Shown here in pieces: positions 52,244-61,549 of a stretch of 64,000 nucleotides of DNA; position 1 is the first letter of the stretch, and each line of letters starts with the position of its first letter. The position numbers and the translations under genes are program-made. The stretch lies in assembly GCA_001916965.1 (NCBI GenBank), contig MNTL01000001.1:186001-250000 (forward strand). The letters run 5' to 3'. The notes beneath the pieces are model-generated. The model was not told the origin of the DNA. It ran no database searches and worked only from the letters and a program-made list of their open reading frames with translations. This stretch comes from Roseburia sp. CAG:10041_57 (GTDB lineage: Bacteria; Bacillota; Clostridia; Lachnospirales; Lachnospiraceae).

Positions 52244-52272
52244 ATTTTATCAGCAAAAGGCAGTAATAGCAA
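52244..52272 (-). promoter_or_regulatory. Candidate promoter for the TetR gene
   Basis: On the minus strand TTGCTA (52267-52272), a 17-bp spacer and TAAAAT (52244-52249), 26 bp before the ATG. Confidence 0.6.
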
Positions 52273-52316
52273 GTAATTGTCTGTGAATTTATGGTATTTG
52301 TATAATTATTTGTACA

Positions 52317-52348
52317 ATAAAAAGGCAGCAAAAATTTGCCGCCTTTTA
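52317..52348 (-). terminator. Terminator of the marR-ABC operon
   Basis: On the minus strand AAAGGCGGCAAA pairs with TTTGCTGCCTTT, followed by TTATT. It lies 8 bp after the ABC stop codon. Confidence 0.88.
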
Positions 52349-52356
52349 TACCTGAT

Positions 52357-54291
52357 TTATTCTGCCGCAGTAATCGCATTACCAGTATAGAGCTGGTAAT
52401 ATCTACCCTGCTTCTCAATCAATTGATCGTGTGTTCCACGCTCAATAATTCTGCCCTGCTCCAGAACCATAATACAGTCGCTGTTCTTAACTGTGGACAA
52501 TCTATGTGCAATAACAAAAGTCGTTCTGCCATGCATCAGCTTATCCATACCATCCTGAACAATCTTCTCTGTTCTGGTATCAATAGAGCTGGTTGCTTCA
52601 TCCAGAATCAATGCCGGAGGATCTGCAATGGCTGCTCTTGCAATAGCAAGAAGCTGTCTCTGACCCTGACTGAGGTTTGCACCATCACCTGTCAGCAATG
52701 TATCATATCCCTGAGGAAGTCTCTCTATGAATTCATGGGCATTTGCCAGTTTTGCTGCTGCAACAACTTCTTCATCCGTTGCATCCAGCTTACCATATCT
52801 GATATTCTCACGAACTGTAGCCGTGAACAAATGTGTATCCTGTAATACGATACCAAGAGAACGTCTTAGATCTGCTTTCTTGATCTTATTTACATTGATT
52901 CCATCGTATCTGATCTTACCATCCTGAATATCATAGAATCGGTTGATCAGGTTGGTAATTGTAGTCTTACCTGCTCCTGTAGAACCAACGAAAGCAATCT
53001 TCTGTCCTGGTTCAGCGAACATTTCAATATTGTGGAGTACGATTTTCTCATCAGAATAACCGAAATCTACATCATCGAATTCTACCTTACCTTCCAGCTT
53101 ACGATAGCTGGTCTCTCCTGTATCTTTATGATAATGCTTCCATGCCCAGACACCTGTTCTCTTCTCTGTCTCTCTGAGCTCGCCGTTTGTTTCTTCTGCA
53201 TTGACCAGTGTTACATAGCCTTCATCCGCTTCCGGCTTTTCATCAATCATCTTGAAGATACGTTCTGCACCTGCCAGCGCCATAACAATACTGTTGAACT
53301 GTTGACTGATCTGGTTTATAGGCATATTGAAGCTCTTGTTAAAGGTCAGGAAGCTTGCCAGCCCACCCAGAGTCAGACCGGCAATGTGGTTCAGGGCAAG
53401 AATACCTCCAACGATGGCACATACTACATAACTGAGATTACCAAGCTGTGCATTGATAGGACCAAGGAAGTTGGCATATTTATTGGCATTATATGCACAA
53501 TCAAACAGTTCATCATTGATCTCATTGAACTTCTCAATGTTCTCATCTTCATGACAGAATACCTTAACAACCTTCTGGCCTTCCATCATTTCTTCAATGT
53601 AGCCATTGACAGCCCCCAGTGCCCGTTGCTGTTTGATGAAGTATTTACCGGATGCCCCGGCTGCCATCTTTGTTACATATAACATTAATGATACCATGAT
53701 CAATGTAACGATTGTCAAAGGCCAGCTCAGGAACAACATACTGAAAAATACGCTGACAATTGTAATGGCACTGTTTAAGAGCTGTGGCATACTCTGGCTG
53801 ATCATCTGTCTTAATGTATCAATATCGTTTGTATAGCATGACATGATATCGCCATGTGCGTGTGTATCAAAATACTTAATAGGCAGGGATTCCATCTTGC
53901 CAAACATATCATTTCTGATATTTCTTAATGTACCCTGACTGACATTGACCATGATCCGGTTATATGCATAACCAGCCAAAGCACCTATCGCATAGAAGCA
54001 GCCTACTCGTACAATTGCACTCCACAAGCCTGAGAAATCAGGATTCTCCTGTCCGATCAAAGGCATAATATAAGAGTCAATCAGTGTCTGCATGAACAAA
54101 GTTCCCTGAATACTTGCAAATACACCTATAAAAATACAAATGACAACAATAATGACATGTGGTGTATAACTTTTGAAAATATATCCCATCAGACGTTTGA
54201 AAAGCTTGCCGGGATTCTCTACCTTAGGCTTGGGTCCCCTTGGTCCTCTTCTTCCACCTGGTCCATTCATTGGTCTTGCATTTTCTGCCAT
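52357..54291 (-). CDS. ABC exporter half-transporter, canonical ATPase site
   Basis: A 644-residue fusion of a six-helix membrane domain (about 30-330) and an ATPase domain. Walker A is GSTGAGKTT, the signature LSQGQRQLLAIARAA and Walker B ALILDEATSSID with the catalytic Glu. An insertion of about 45 residues between the domains is rich in Glu, Thr and Trp. Its ATG overlaps the stop of the other half by one base (TAATG), so the two form a translationally coupled heterodimer. Drug or lipid export is likely. Confidence 0.93.
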   Translation of the reverse strand: MAENARPMNGPGGRRGPRGPKPKVENPGKLFKRLMGYIFKSYTPHVIIVVICIFIGVFASIQGTLFMQTLIDSYIMPLIGQENPDFSGLWSAIVRVGCFYAIGALAGYAYNRIMVNVSQGTLRNIRNDMFGKMESLPIKYFDTHAHGDIMSCYTNDIDTLRQMISQSMPQLLNSAITIVSVFFSMLFLSWPLTIVTLIMVSLMLYVTKMAAGASGKYFIKQQRALGAVNGYIEEMMEGQKVVKVFCHEDENIEKFNEINDELFDCAYNANKYANFLGPINAQLGNLSYVVCAIVGGILALNHIAGLTLGGLASFLTFNKSFNMPINQISQQFNSIVMALAGAERIFKMIDEKPEADEGYVTLVNAEETNGELRETEKRTGVWAWKHYHKDTGETSYRKLEGKVEFDDVDFGYSDEKIVLHNIEMFAEPGQKIAFVGSTGAGKTTITNLINRFYDIQDGKIRYDGINVNKIKKADLRRSLGIVLQDTHLFTATVRENIRYGKLDATDEEVVAAAKLANAHEFIERLPQGYDTLLTGDGANLSQGQRQLLAIARAAIADPPALILDEATSSIDTRTEKIVQDGMDKLMHGRTTFVIAHRLSTVKNSDCIMVLEQGRIIERGTHDQLIEKQGRYYQLYTGNAITAAE

Positions 54292-56039
54292 TATCTATCA
54301 CCTCCATCCTCATCAAAATCTCCACTGCCACCTGTCTGTGATTCATATACATCTCTGTAAATCTCACTTCTTGCCAGCAGTTCATCATGTGTACCAAAAT
54401 CAGAAATCTCGCCATTATCCATAACAACGATTCTGTCTGCATGCTGTACACTGCTGATTCTCTGTGCAATGATAAGCTTCGTTGTGTCTGGGATCTCTTC
54501 GGCAAAAGCCTTTCTGATCTTCGCATCGGTTGCCGTGTCAACAGCACTTGTACTGTCATCCAGAATCAGTATCTTGGGTTTCTTTAACAAAGCTCTGGCA
54601 ATACACAGTCTCTGCTTCTGTCCGCCTGATACGTTAGAGCCTCCCTGCTCAATATGTGTATTATATTTATCAGGCATCTTCTGGATAAATTCATCGGCAC
54701 ATGCCAATTCACAGGCTCTGATACATTCTTCTTTCGTTGCGTTCTTATCACCCCAACGCAGATTATCAAGAATAGAGCCACTGAAAAGCACATTCTTCTG
54801 TAATACTACGGAAACCTGATTTCTAAGGGCTTCCATATCATATTCCTTTACGTTACGTCCTCCTACCAGCAGTTCTCCTGATGTTACATCATACAGACGG
54901 CTGATCAGATTGACAAGACTGGACTTGGCACTACCAGTACCACCGATAATACCAATGGTTTCACCTGATTTGATATCAAGATTGATATTTTTGAGTACCG
55001 GCTTACTGCCATTTTTATATGCAAAATCTACATTTTTGAACACGATGCTTCCATTTGATACTTCTTCAACAGGTTTCTCAGGATTGGTAAGGTCTGTCTT
55101 TTCCTGCAATACTTCAGCAATACGCTTTGCACTGGCATAACTCATGGTCAGCATAACGAAAATCATGGATACCATCATCAGGCTCATCAGGATGTTCATA
55201 CAGTAAGTCAAAAGACTCATCATTTCACCAGTGGTAAGACCACCTGCAACAATCATCTTGGCACCAAGCCAGGAAATAATCAGAATACATGCATAGACCG
55301 TAAACTGCATCAGAGGCATGTTGATGACAACAAGCTTCTCAGCACGCAGGAACATATTATAAATGTTACGGTTTGCCCTGGAGAATTTCTCTTTCTCATA
55401 ATCTTCTCTTACGTATGCCTTTACTACACGGATTGCAGATACATTCTCCTGCACACTGGCATTCAGATCATCATACTTCTCAAATACCTGTCTGAAATAC
55501 TTCGTAGCCCTGGGAATAATCATTGCGATACATGCAGCCAGGAATATAATTGCGATTAAGTAGGTACTTGCCAGCTTGGCATTGATGGAAAAAGCCATAA
55601 TCATCGCAATAATCATGGATGCCGGCGCTCTCATTGCCATACGCAGCAACATCTGATATGCATTCTGCAGATTCGTTACATCTGTTGTCAATCTGGTAAT
55701 CAGACTGGATGTAGAATATTTATCAATGTTCGAGAAAGAGAATGTCTGAATATTCTCAAACATTGCCTTCCTTAAATTTCTGGCAAAACCTGTTGACGCT
55801 TTCGCACCATATTTTGCTCCCATCATACCAGCCCATAAGCCAATGACAGCAGCCACTACCATATATGCGCCAACCTTATATATATGGTTCATATTCCCGG
55901 CATTGACACCATCATCAATAATAGATGCCATCAAAAGTGGGATGATCATTTCCATGATAACTTCGAGAATCATGAAAACGGGCGTCATAAGGGAATCTTT
56001 TTTAAATTCCTTGATCTGTGCGCCTAATACTTTCAGCAT
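54291..56039 (-). CDS. ABC exporter half-transporter, degenerate ATPase site
   Basis: A 582-residue partner of the downstream half. Walker A reads GGTGSAKSS, with Ala before the Lys, and Walker B ends LILDDSTSAVD, with Asp in place of the catalytic Glu. The signature VSGGQKQRLCIARAL is intact. This asymmetry is the hallmark of heterodimeric multidrug exporters such as BmrCD and TM287/288, where one site is non-catalytic. It starts 22 bp after marR. Confidence 0.93.
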   Translation of the reverse strand: MLKVLGAQIKEFKKDSLMTPVFMILEVIMEMIIPLLMASIIDDGVNAGNMNHIYKVGAYMVVAAVIGLWAGMMGAKYGAKASTGFARNLRKAMFENIQTFSFSNIDKYSTSSLITRLTTDVTNLQNAYQMLLRMAMRAPASMIIAMIMAFSINAKLASTYLIAIIFLAACIAMIIPRATKYFRQVFEKYDDLNASVQENVSAIRVVKAYVREDYEKEKFSRANRNIYNMFLRAEKLVVINMPLMQFTVYACILIISWLGAKMIVAGGLTTGEMMSLLTYCMNILMSLMMVSMIFVMLTMSYASAKRIAEVLQEKTDLTNPEKPVEEVSNGSIVFKNVDFAYKNGSKPVLKNINLDIKSGETIGIIGGTGSAKSSLVNLISRLYDVTSGELLVGGRNVKEYDMEALRNQVSVVLQKNVLFSGSILDNLRWGDKNATKEECIRACELACADEFIQKMPDKYNTHIEQGGSNVSGGQKQRLCIARALLKKPKILILDDSTSAVDTATDAKIRKAFAEEIPDTTKLIIAQRISSVQHADRIVVMDNGEISDFGTHDELLARSEIYRDVYESQTGGSGDFDEDGGDR

Positions 56040-56060
56040 AATATTTTCTTCCTTTCACAT

Positions 56061-56543
56061 TTAATCTTTGATTCTTTTGTGTATACACTCCTCTTTTTCA
56101 CCAAGATTCTTACGAATCTTATCCGAAACATTAAAAAAAGTCTCTATCTCTTCTTTTGTCAGATCTTTTCTGATCTGTAATTCCAGGGAATCCAGAGTCT
56201 GTTTCGTCTTAAAATGCATTTCTTCACCGAGCGGGGTCAGGATAAGTTTCTTTAGTCTGGCATCACCGGGTACATTCTCACGTTCTATGTAACCTTTCTT
56301 CTCCATGAGCTTTACAATGCTGGTCACTGTTGATCGGTTCACACCGAAAGTAGACTCTATTGTCTTCTGATAGACCGGCTGATCTTTGTGAAAATATAGA
56401 TAAGCCATAATCCAGCCATTCATCTGTGTCGCCTCGTCTATTCCTGCCGCTATTCCTTCTTTTATAAAGCACCGGTTGAAATCCTGCTGCATCCTTCGGA
56501 TCACATGTCCAATCGCCCTGTTGGGGCCATTTTTCTCTTCCAT
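56061..56543 (-). CDS. MarR-family transcriptional regulator
   Basis: A 160-residue winged-helix regulator (VYQKTIESTFGVNRSTVTSIVKLMEKKGYIERENV, seen around residues 60-95 as recognition helix and wing). It is first in an operon with the two ABC genes, so it probably represses them and itself until a drug-like ligand binds. The frame opens at 56630, but GAGGGG lies just before the ATG at 56543. Palindromic sites at 56590-56652 are candidate operators. Confidence 0.9.
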   Translation of the reverse strand: MEEKNGPNRAIGHVIRRMQQDFNRCFIKEGIAAGIDEATQMNGWIMAYLYFHKDQPVYQKTIESTFGVNRSTVTSIVKLMEKKGYIERENVPGDARLKKLILTPLGEEMHFKTKQTLDSLELQIRKDLTKEEIETFFNVSDKIRKNLGEKEECIHKRIKD

Positions 56544-56589
56544 AGTCACCCCTCTTTCTGTAGCCTGGCATAAACAGCAGGCAATTATG

Positions 56590-56616
56590 TTCGCTGACGA
56601 ACTGTTCGGCAGCGAA
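56590..56616. promoter_or_regulatory. Candidate MarR operator 1 (nested palindrome)
   Basis: TTCGCTG-A-CGAAC-T-GTTCG-G-CAGCGAA is a 27-bp palindrome with one mismatched pair around a single central base. It lies about 45 bp upstream of the marR ATG. Confidence 0.6.
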
Positions 56617-56628
56617 TTGTTGCATATC

Positions 56629-56652
56629 AAACTGTTAGTCTATGAACAGTTT
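56629..56652. promoter_or_regulatory. Candidate MarR operator 2
   Basis: AAACTGTT (56629-56636) and AACAGTTT (56645-56652) form a perfect 8-bp dyad with an 8-bp spacer, in the gap between marR and the divergent pseudouridine synthase gene. Confidence 0.55.
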
Positions 56653-56770
56653 ACCTCTGATTTCTTTTATAGTCAACCGTAAGAAATATAAAGAATTTAT
56701 AAAGTATAGCATTTCTATGCAGAATCAGTTATACTATACACGATTTGGAACAAGAAAGGATAAACGCACT

Positions 56771-57682
56771 ATGGACAGAACACTCAGCTATACGATTGAA
56801 GCAGCCGATGATGGTGAAAATGTAGGAGAATACCTTCGTCATCACGGTTATTCCCAGCCTCTCCTGATACATTTGAAGAAAACGCAGGAGGGAATTCTGC
56901 TTAATGGTATCTGGTGCTATGTGAATTCTATCCTGCATACCGGAGATATACTCACTATTCACATTCAGGATCACGATGGTTCCACAGGGATTCCCGCCAC
57001 GGAGATATCCGAGGAAGCTTTTACGTCTATGGTTGCATATGAAGATGAGGATATTCTTGTCATGAATAAACCGGCAGACCTGCCTGTGCACCCTTCTCTG
57101 GGACATTATGAAGATACTCTTGCCAATTATTGTGCATGGCATTATCATAACCAGCTAGTATTCCGCTGTGTCAACCGCCTCGACCGTGATACCTCCGGTC
57201 TTGTTCTGATAGCCAAAAATATGCTGAGTGCTGCAGGCTTGTCACTGCAGCAGCAGGCAAGAGAGATTCACCGCACTTATCTGGCTATTGTAGAGGGAAT
57301 CATCCCCGAAGAAGGCACTATAGACCTCCCTATCGCCAGAAAGGAAGATTCTATTATTGAACGTTGTGTTGATGGCTCACGAGGAGAATGCGCTATAACT
57401 CATTACCGCCGCATTTCTACAACCTGTCTGGATGGATGTGAATACTCGCTGGTACAGATTCAGTTGGAAACAGGTCGTACTCACCAGATCCGCGTTCATA
57501 TGAAAGCAATCGGTCATCCTCTCCCTGGGGATTTTCTGTATAACCCTAATTATAGGCACATAAAAAGACAGGCTCTACACTCCTATCGTCTGGAATTTAC
57601 CCATCCGATCAGTGGCAAAGCACTGTCCTTTACTCAGAATATACCATCAGATTTCAAATCACTGTTTCCAAAGATTCAGTGA
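56771..57682 (+). CDS. RluA-family pseudouridine synthase
   Basis: A 303-residue enzyme that isomerises uridine in rRNA or tRNA. An N-terminal S4-like part is followed by the catalytic NRLDRDTSGLVLIAK with its conserved Asp; LETGRTHQIRVHMKAIGHPLPGD is also present as the family motif (GRTHQIRVH). AAAGGA precedes the ATG at 56771; the upstream frame is discarded. Target position cannot be assigned. Its 3' end overlaps the convergent ABC-F gene by 7 bp. Confidence 0.92.
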   Translation: MDRTLSYTIEAADDGENVGEYLRHHGYSQPLLIHLKKTQEGILLNGIWCYVNSILHTGDILTIHIQDHDGSTGIPATEISEEAFTSMVAYEDEDILVMNKPADLPVHPSLGHYEDTLANYCAWHYHNQLVFRCVNRLDRDTSGLVLIAKNMLSAAGLSLQQQAREIHRTYLAIVEGIIPEEGTIDLPIARKEDSIIERCVDGSRGECAITHYRRISTTCLDGCEYSLVQIQLETGRTHQIRVHMKAIGHPLPGDFLYNPNYRHIKRQALHSYRLEFTHPISGKALSFTQNIPSDFKSLFPKIQ

Positions 57683-59526
57683 TTCTGCTGCTCTATTCTT
57701 TCTGCTAGATCCTGTAAATATACCCAGCGATCCATCTTTTCATCCAGAAGAGCCTGCGTAGTCTCTTTCTCTTTGGTCAACTCATTCAATTTCACAAAAT
57801 CTCTGGCATTTGTAACAATATCCTGTTCCAGCTTCTCTATCTTTTCTTCCAGAGCAGCAATATCATCATCTATTGTCTCATATTCCCTCTGTTCTTTATA
57901 TGTGAATTTTAACTTATCCTGACGGTTCTTAACTGTTTTAAGATTCTTTAGTTCATTACTCTTTTCTGTTGTCTTTTCTTCATAAAATATAGCATCTACG
58001 CCATTTTCTTCCTGTACTTTCGCCTGATAATCTGTATAACCGCCCTCATATTGTCTGATGACCCCATTGCCTTCAAAAGCAAAGATACGTCTGACTGTTC
58101 TGTCAAGAAAATAACGGTCATGGGACACCGTAATCACAATACCATCAAAATGATCCAGATAATCCTCCAGAATCGTCAATGTACGAATATCCAGATCATT
58201 TGTAGGCTCGTCCAGAATCAGTACATTAGGTGCTTCCATCAATACTCTCAAAAGATTCAGTCTACGTTTCTCTCCACCTGATAACTTGCCAAGAGGCGCA
58301 TACTGCTTCTCAGGTGGGAACAGAAATCGCTCCAGCATAACAGATGCTGACACAGAGCCATCCACTGTCTGTACATATTCTGCTGTATTACGGATATAAT
58401 CAATGACACGCATGTCAGGTGCCATATAGGCAAGTCCTGCTTCTTTATCCGTTCTGATCTCCTGCGCATAATATCCGATTTTGATAGTCTGGCCTGTAAC
58501 AATTTCTCCAGAGTCCGGCTGTTCCATGCCGCAGATAATTTTCATCAGAGTAGATTTACCGCAGCCATTCTCCCCGATGAATCCAATTCTGTCATTTTTC
58601 AGAAAAATATAATTGAAGTCATTCAGAAGTACCTTATCACCATATGACTTGCACAGATGTCGAAGTTCAACAGTTGTCTTGCCCATTCTGGTCGTTACGG
58701 AACTGATATCCAGTGCTTCTTCCTGTGCAGGACCTTTCTGGGCTGCCAGTTCTTCATAGCGCTGAATATGCGCTTTCTGCTTGGTAGAACGTGCTCTTGC
58801 ACCACGCTGCATCCATTCGATTTCCACTCGAAGAATGCTCTGTCTCTTCCGTTCTGTTGCCGCCTGCATTTCTTCTCTCTGTGCCTTTAACTGTAAGAAT
58901 CCTGAATAGTTCGTCTGATAACTGTATGTCTTACCTTTATCTATTTCGACAATTCGATTGGACACACTATCCAGAAAATAGCGGTCATGTGTTACCATGA
59001 TAACAGCACCTCTGAAATTTTTCAGATACTCCTCCAGCCAGTCTGCCATAGAAGAATCCAGATGGTTCGTAGGCTCGTCCAGAACCAGTACATCTGCCTT
59101 CGCCAGCAGGGTATTTGCCAGTGCAATTCTCTTACGCTGTCCACCAGACATATTGTCCACAATCTGATCATAGTCTGTAATTCCCAGCTTTTGCAGCATA
59201 GTCTTGGCTTCACTCTCAAGTGACCATTCATTATCATGTCTGAGATTACCTTCCATAACTGCTTCCAATACAGTAGAATGCTCACGAAAAGATGGGTGCT
59301 GCGGCAGATATCTTATTACAATATGATTTGCCCTGGTAATGGTGCCCTTTTCCGGTGTCTCCAATCCAACGATCATACGAAGCAGTGTTGTTTTGCCGGT
59401 CCCGTTAATACCAATAATACCAACCTTCTCCTGTTCATCTACTGTAAAAGACGCTTCATCAAACAAAAGGCTGTCTGTATAGGACTTTGTTATATTTTCT
59501 ACATTAATTAAATTCATTGCTGCCAT
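57676..59526 (-). CDS. ABC-F ATPase, Uup-like
   Basis: A 616-residue soluble protein with two ATPase domains and no membrane segment. Domain 1 has GINGTGKTT, MSGGQRKRIALA and VLVLDEPTNHLD; domain 2 has GENGCGKST, LSGGEKRRLNLL and VLILDEPTNDLD. The linker (about 200-280) is basic and helical. The C-terminus (about 525-616) is a coiled coil, as in Uup, which binds DNA or ribosomes. ABC-F proteins act on the ribosome, some conferring antibiotic resistance; the coiled coil favours a housekeeping role. An in-frame ATG three codons later is possible. Confidence 0.92.
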   Translation of the reverse strand: MAAMNLINVENITKSYTDSLLFDEASFTVDEQEKVGIIGINGTGKTTLLRMIVGLETPEKGTITRANHIVIRYLPQHPSFREHSTVLEAVMEGNLRHDNEWSLESEAKTMLQKLGITDYDQIVDNMSGGQRKRIALANTLLAKADVLVLDEPTNHLDSSMADWLEEYLKNFRGAVIMVTHDRYFLDSVSNRIVEIDKGKTYSYQTNYSGFLQLKAQREEMQAATERKRQSILRVEIEWMQRGARARSTKQKAHIQRYEELAAQKGPAQEEALDISSVTTRMGKTTVELRHLCKSYGDKVLLNDFNYIFLKNDRIGFIGENGCGKSTLMKIICGMEQPDSGEIVTGQTIKIGYYAQEIRTDKEAGLAYMAPDMRVIDYIRNTAEYVQTVDGSVSASVMLERFLFPPEKQYAPLGKLSGGEKRRLNLLRVLMEAPNVLILDEPTNDLDIRTLTILEDYLDHFDGIVITVSHDRYFLDRTVRRIFAFEGNGVIRQYEGGYTDYQAKVQEENGVDAIFYEEKTTEKSNELKNLKTVKNRQDKLKFTYKEQREYETIDDDIAALEEKIEKLEQDIVTNARDFVKLNELTKEKETTQALLDEKMDRWVYLQDLAERIEQQNH

Positions 59527-59531
59527 ATATT

Positions 59532-60035
59532 CTAAAATTTCCTAATCTCTATGGAATCATCATCCGGTGTATTTTCAATGCTCTTTATTATGACTTCATA
59601 ACCAAAGCTGTCATTGACCTGAACATGTACCTGATCTCCAGCCTTATGCCCCATCAAAGCCTTGGCAATCGGGGACTCTATGCTGATCAGTCCTTCTAAT
59701 GGATTATTACGGACAGTAGTCACAAGACGATACTTTTCAACTGTACCATCCTCTACAAATTCGACTTCAACAGTTTTATTAAGTCCCACTTCGTCCTCTT
59801 TGGAATCATCTTCGATGATCTGTGCAGTCTTGATCATCTTCTCCAGATAGCGGATACGGCTCTCATTCTGATTCTTGAATCGTTTTGCAGCTTTATACTC
59901 AAAGTTCTCACTCAGATCTCCCTGAGCTCTGGCTTCCTTAACATCTTCAAGAGCTTCTTTTCTTACAACGAGCTTACGATGTTCAATTTCTTCTTCCATT
60001 TTTTTAATATCATTTTTAGTTAGTCTATCATTCAT
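59532..60035 (-). CDS. greA: Transcription elongation factor GreA
   Basis: GreA stimulates RNA polymerase to cleave backtracked transcripts. The N-terminal coiled coil (about 5-75) includes ARAQGDLSENFEYKAAK with the acidic tip residues; the C-terminal FKBP-like domain includes SPIAKALMGHKAGDQV. It is 167 residues, slightly longer than the usual 158. I use the ATG at 60035; a GTG four codons earlier is adjacent to AAGG. Confidence 0.93.
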   Translation of the reverse strand: MNDRLTKNDIKKMEEEIEHRKLVVRKEALEDVKEARAQGDLSENFEYKAAKRFKNQNESRIRYLEKMIKTAQIIEDDSKEDEVGLNKTVEVEFVEDGTVEKYRLVTTVRNNPLEGLISIESPIAKALMGHKAGDQVHVQVNDSFGYEVIIKSIENTPDDDSIEIRKF

Positions 60036-60052
60036 GTTAATAATCACACCTT

Positions 60053-60082
60053 ACTATAGTCTGCGAACTTCTGGTTTCTCAA
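60053..60082 (-). promoter_or_regulatory. Possible promoter for greA
   Basis: On the minus strand TTGAGA (60077-60082), an 18-bp spacer and TATAGT (60053-60058), in the short focA-greA gap. Confidence 0.45.
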
Positions 60083-60087
60083 ATAGC

Positions 60088-60924
60088 TTATGCTTTCTTC
60101 TTATGAATCACATACAATGGTAATGCTACGAATACCATTCCTCCAAGGATATTTCCAATTGTAACAGGAATCAGGTTAGAGATAAATCCACCTACATTAA
60201 CACTTGCGCTGATCTGTGCAGCAGTAATTCCATATAATTCTTCTGCCTTTGCTACATATGTATCATTGGTCGCAGCAATAATACCCGCAGGGATATAGAA
60301 CATATTCGCAACACAGTGTTCCCATCCTCCGACTACAAATGCGCAGATTGGGAAGAAAATAGCCCATACCTTACCTGCAATATCCCTGGCTGCTGTAGCC
60401 ATTAATACAGCAATACATACAAGAATATTACATAAAATACCGGAGCAGATTGCCTTAAAAGGTGTAATTGTACATTTTCCATATGCTACCTTAATGGTAA
60501 AAGCTCCAAGTGCTCCACTGGTATAATCCAGTAAGCCACTATAATATACTAATGCTGCGATCAAAATAGCACCTGCCATATTGCTGAACCATACTATGAT
60601 CAGTGTCTTGATCAGCTGTAATGCAGAAAATCTCTTATCTACAACACCTGCAAGCATAAGACAGTCACCTGTAAATAACTCGCCACCTACAAATACAATC
60701 ATCATAAGTCCTACGGGGAAGATTGCTCCTGCAAGTGCCTTGGCTACGCCCTGATTGGATATATTATGAATTGCTGCGCTGCTTGTTGCTCCACCAAATG
60801 CAATAAATGCACCTGCCATCAGTCCAAGCAAAATGCATTTTAAAAGCGGAAGCTGCACTTTTCCCTCTCCCGCCTTCATATTGGCTTCAAACACCTGCGC
60901 CGGTGTATTAAAATTGTTTTCCAT
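60088..60924 (-). CDS. focA: Formate/nitrite transporter FocA
   Basis: A 278-residue pentameric channel-type transporter with six hydrophobic segments. Family motifs are FGGATSSAA, VGGELFTGDC and a CNILVCIAV segment before the fourth helices. In a fermenter it most likely exports or imports formate. No pyruvate formate-lyase gene is adjacent. A 14-bp dyad lies upstream. Confidence 0.9.
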   Translation of the reverse strand: MENNFNTPAQVFEANMKAGEGKVQLPLLKCILLGLMAGAFIAFGGATSSAAIHNISNQGVAKALAGAIFPVGLMMIVFVGGELFTGDCLMLAGVVDKRFSALQLIKTLIIVWFSNMAGAILIAALVYYSGLLDYTSGALGAFTIKVAYGKCTITPFKAICSGILCNILVCIAVLMATAARDIAGKVWAIFFPICAFVVGGWEHCVANMFYIPAGIIAATNDTYVAKAEELYGITAAQISASVNVGGFISNLIPVTIGNILGGMVFVALPLYVIHKKKA

Positions 60925-60959
60925 TCTGTTACGCTCCTTCTACGATATTGTTGTTCTTT

Positions 60960-60973
60960 GTCAAAACTTTGAC
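60960..60973. promoter_or_regulatory. Dyad upstream of focA, possible operator
   Basis: GTCAAA-AC-TTTGAC is a perfect dyad, 36 bp upstream of the focA ATG. The extended site TTGTCAAAACTTTGACG resembles the redox regulator Rex site (TTGTTAAnnnnTTAACAA) in one half. Confidence 0.4.
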
Positions 60974-61085
60974 GCACTATATCTATATGATACACCAGAA
61001 AGTGCAATTTGAAAACCGTTAATCCTTTCATAATATCCCAAATTCAGCCAAAATCATGTACAAAATCAAATACATTCCCGAAATG

Positions 61086-61114
61086 AAAAAAGGTCGGAAA
61101 TCCCGACCTTTTTC
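61086..61114 (-). terminator. Terminator of the atp operon
   Basis: On the minus strand AAAAAGGTCGG-GATTT-CCGACCTTTTTT, 13 bp beyond the atpC stop. Confidence 0.92.
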
Positions 61115-61126
61115 TGTCTATTATTT

Positions 61127-61549
61127 CTATTTGTCCTTGGTATAATGCTTTTTTGCTGCCAGTCTTGCCATAGCACGAGCCATATTCGCCTGTGACATAT
61201 GATATTCCTGGATGCTCTGTTTCTGACGCATAGCTTCCTGTGCTCGTTCCAGAGCTTCTTTGGCTCTTCTTTCATCGATTTCTTCAGGTTTCTCTGCGAA
61301 ATCCACTAGAATTGTAACACGGTTGTAAGCAATCTGTGCGTGTCCAATACCCGTAACTGCCTCCAGCCATGTGCCATCTTCCAGCTGAATCCGCATAGGT
61401 CCTTCGACCAACGCCATAACAGTATTCTCATGATGAGCCATAATACCAATGGAACCATCTGTAGCACTCACAATGACCTGCTGGCATTTTCCAGTGAAAA
61501 ATGTTTTATCAATTGCGATGACCTTTAATTCAAAAGTATTCATACGCAT
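61127..61549 (-). CDS. atpC: ATP synthase epsilon subunit
   Basis: The inhibitory stalk subunit of F1. The 140-residue protein has an N-terminal beta-sandwich (TFFTGKCQQVIVSATDGSIGIMAHHENTV in family pattern) and a C-terminal helical hairpin rich in Ala and Arg. The ATG overlaps the atpD stop by one base (TAATG); an ATG two codons later is an alternative. It ends the operon. Confidence 0.95.
   Translation of the reverse strand: MRMNTFELKVIAIDKTFFTGKCQQVIVSATDGSIGIMAHHENTVMALVEGPMRIQLEDGTWLEAVTGIGHAQIAYNRVTILVDFAEKPEEIDERRAKEALERAQEAMRQKQSIQEYHMSQANMARAMARLAAKKHYTKDK

Noticed and set aside
58900..58925. CTGAATAG match to the family A arm inside the ABC-F gene
   Set aside because: Only 8-10 bases match, without a complementary arm; coding sequence explains it.
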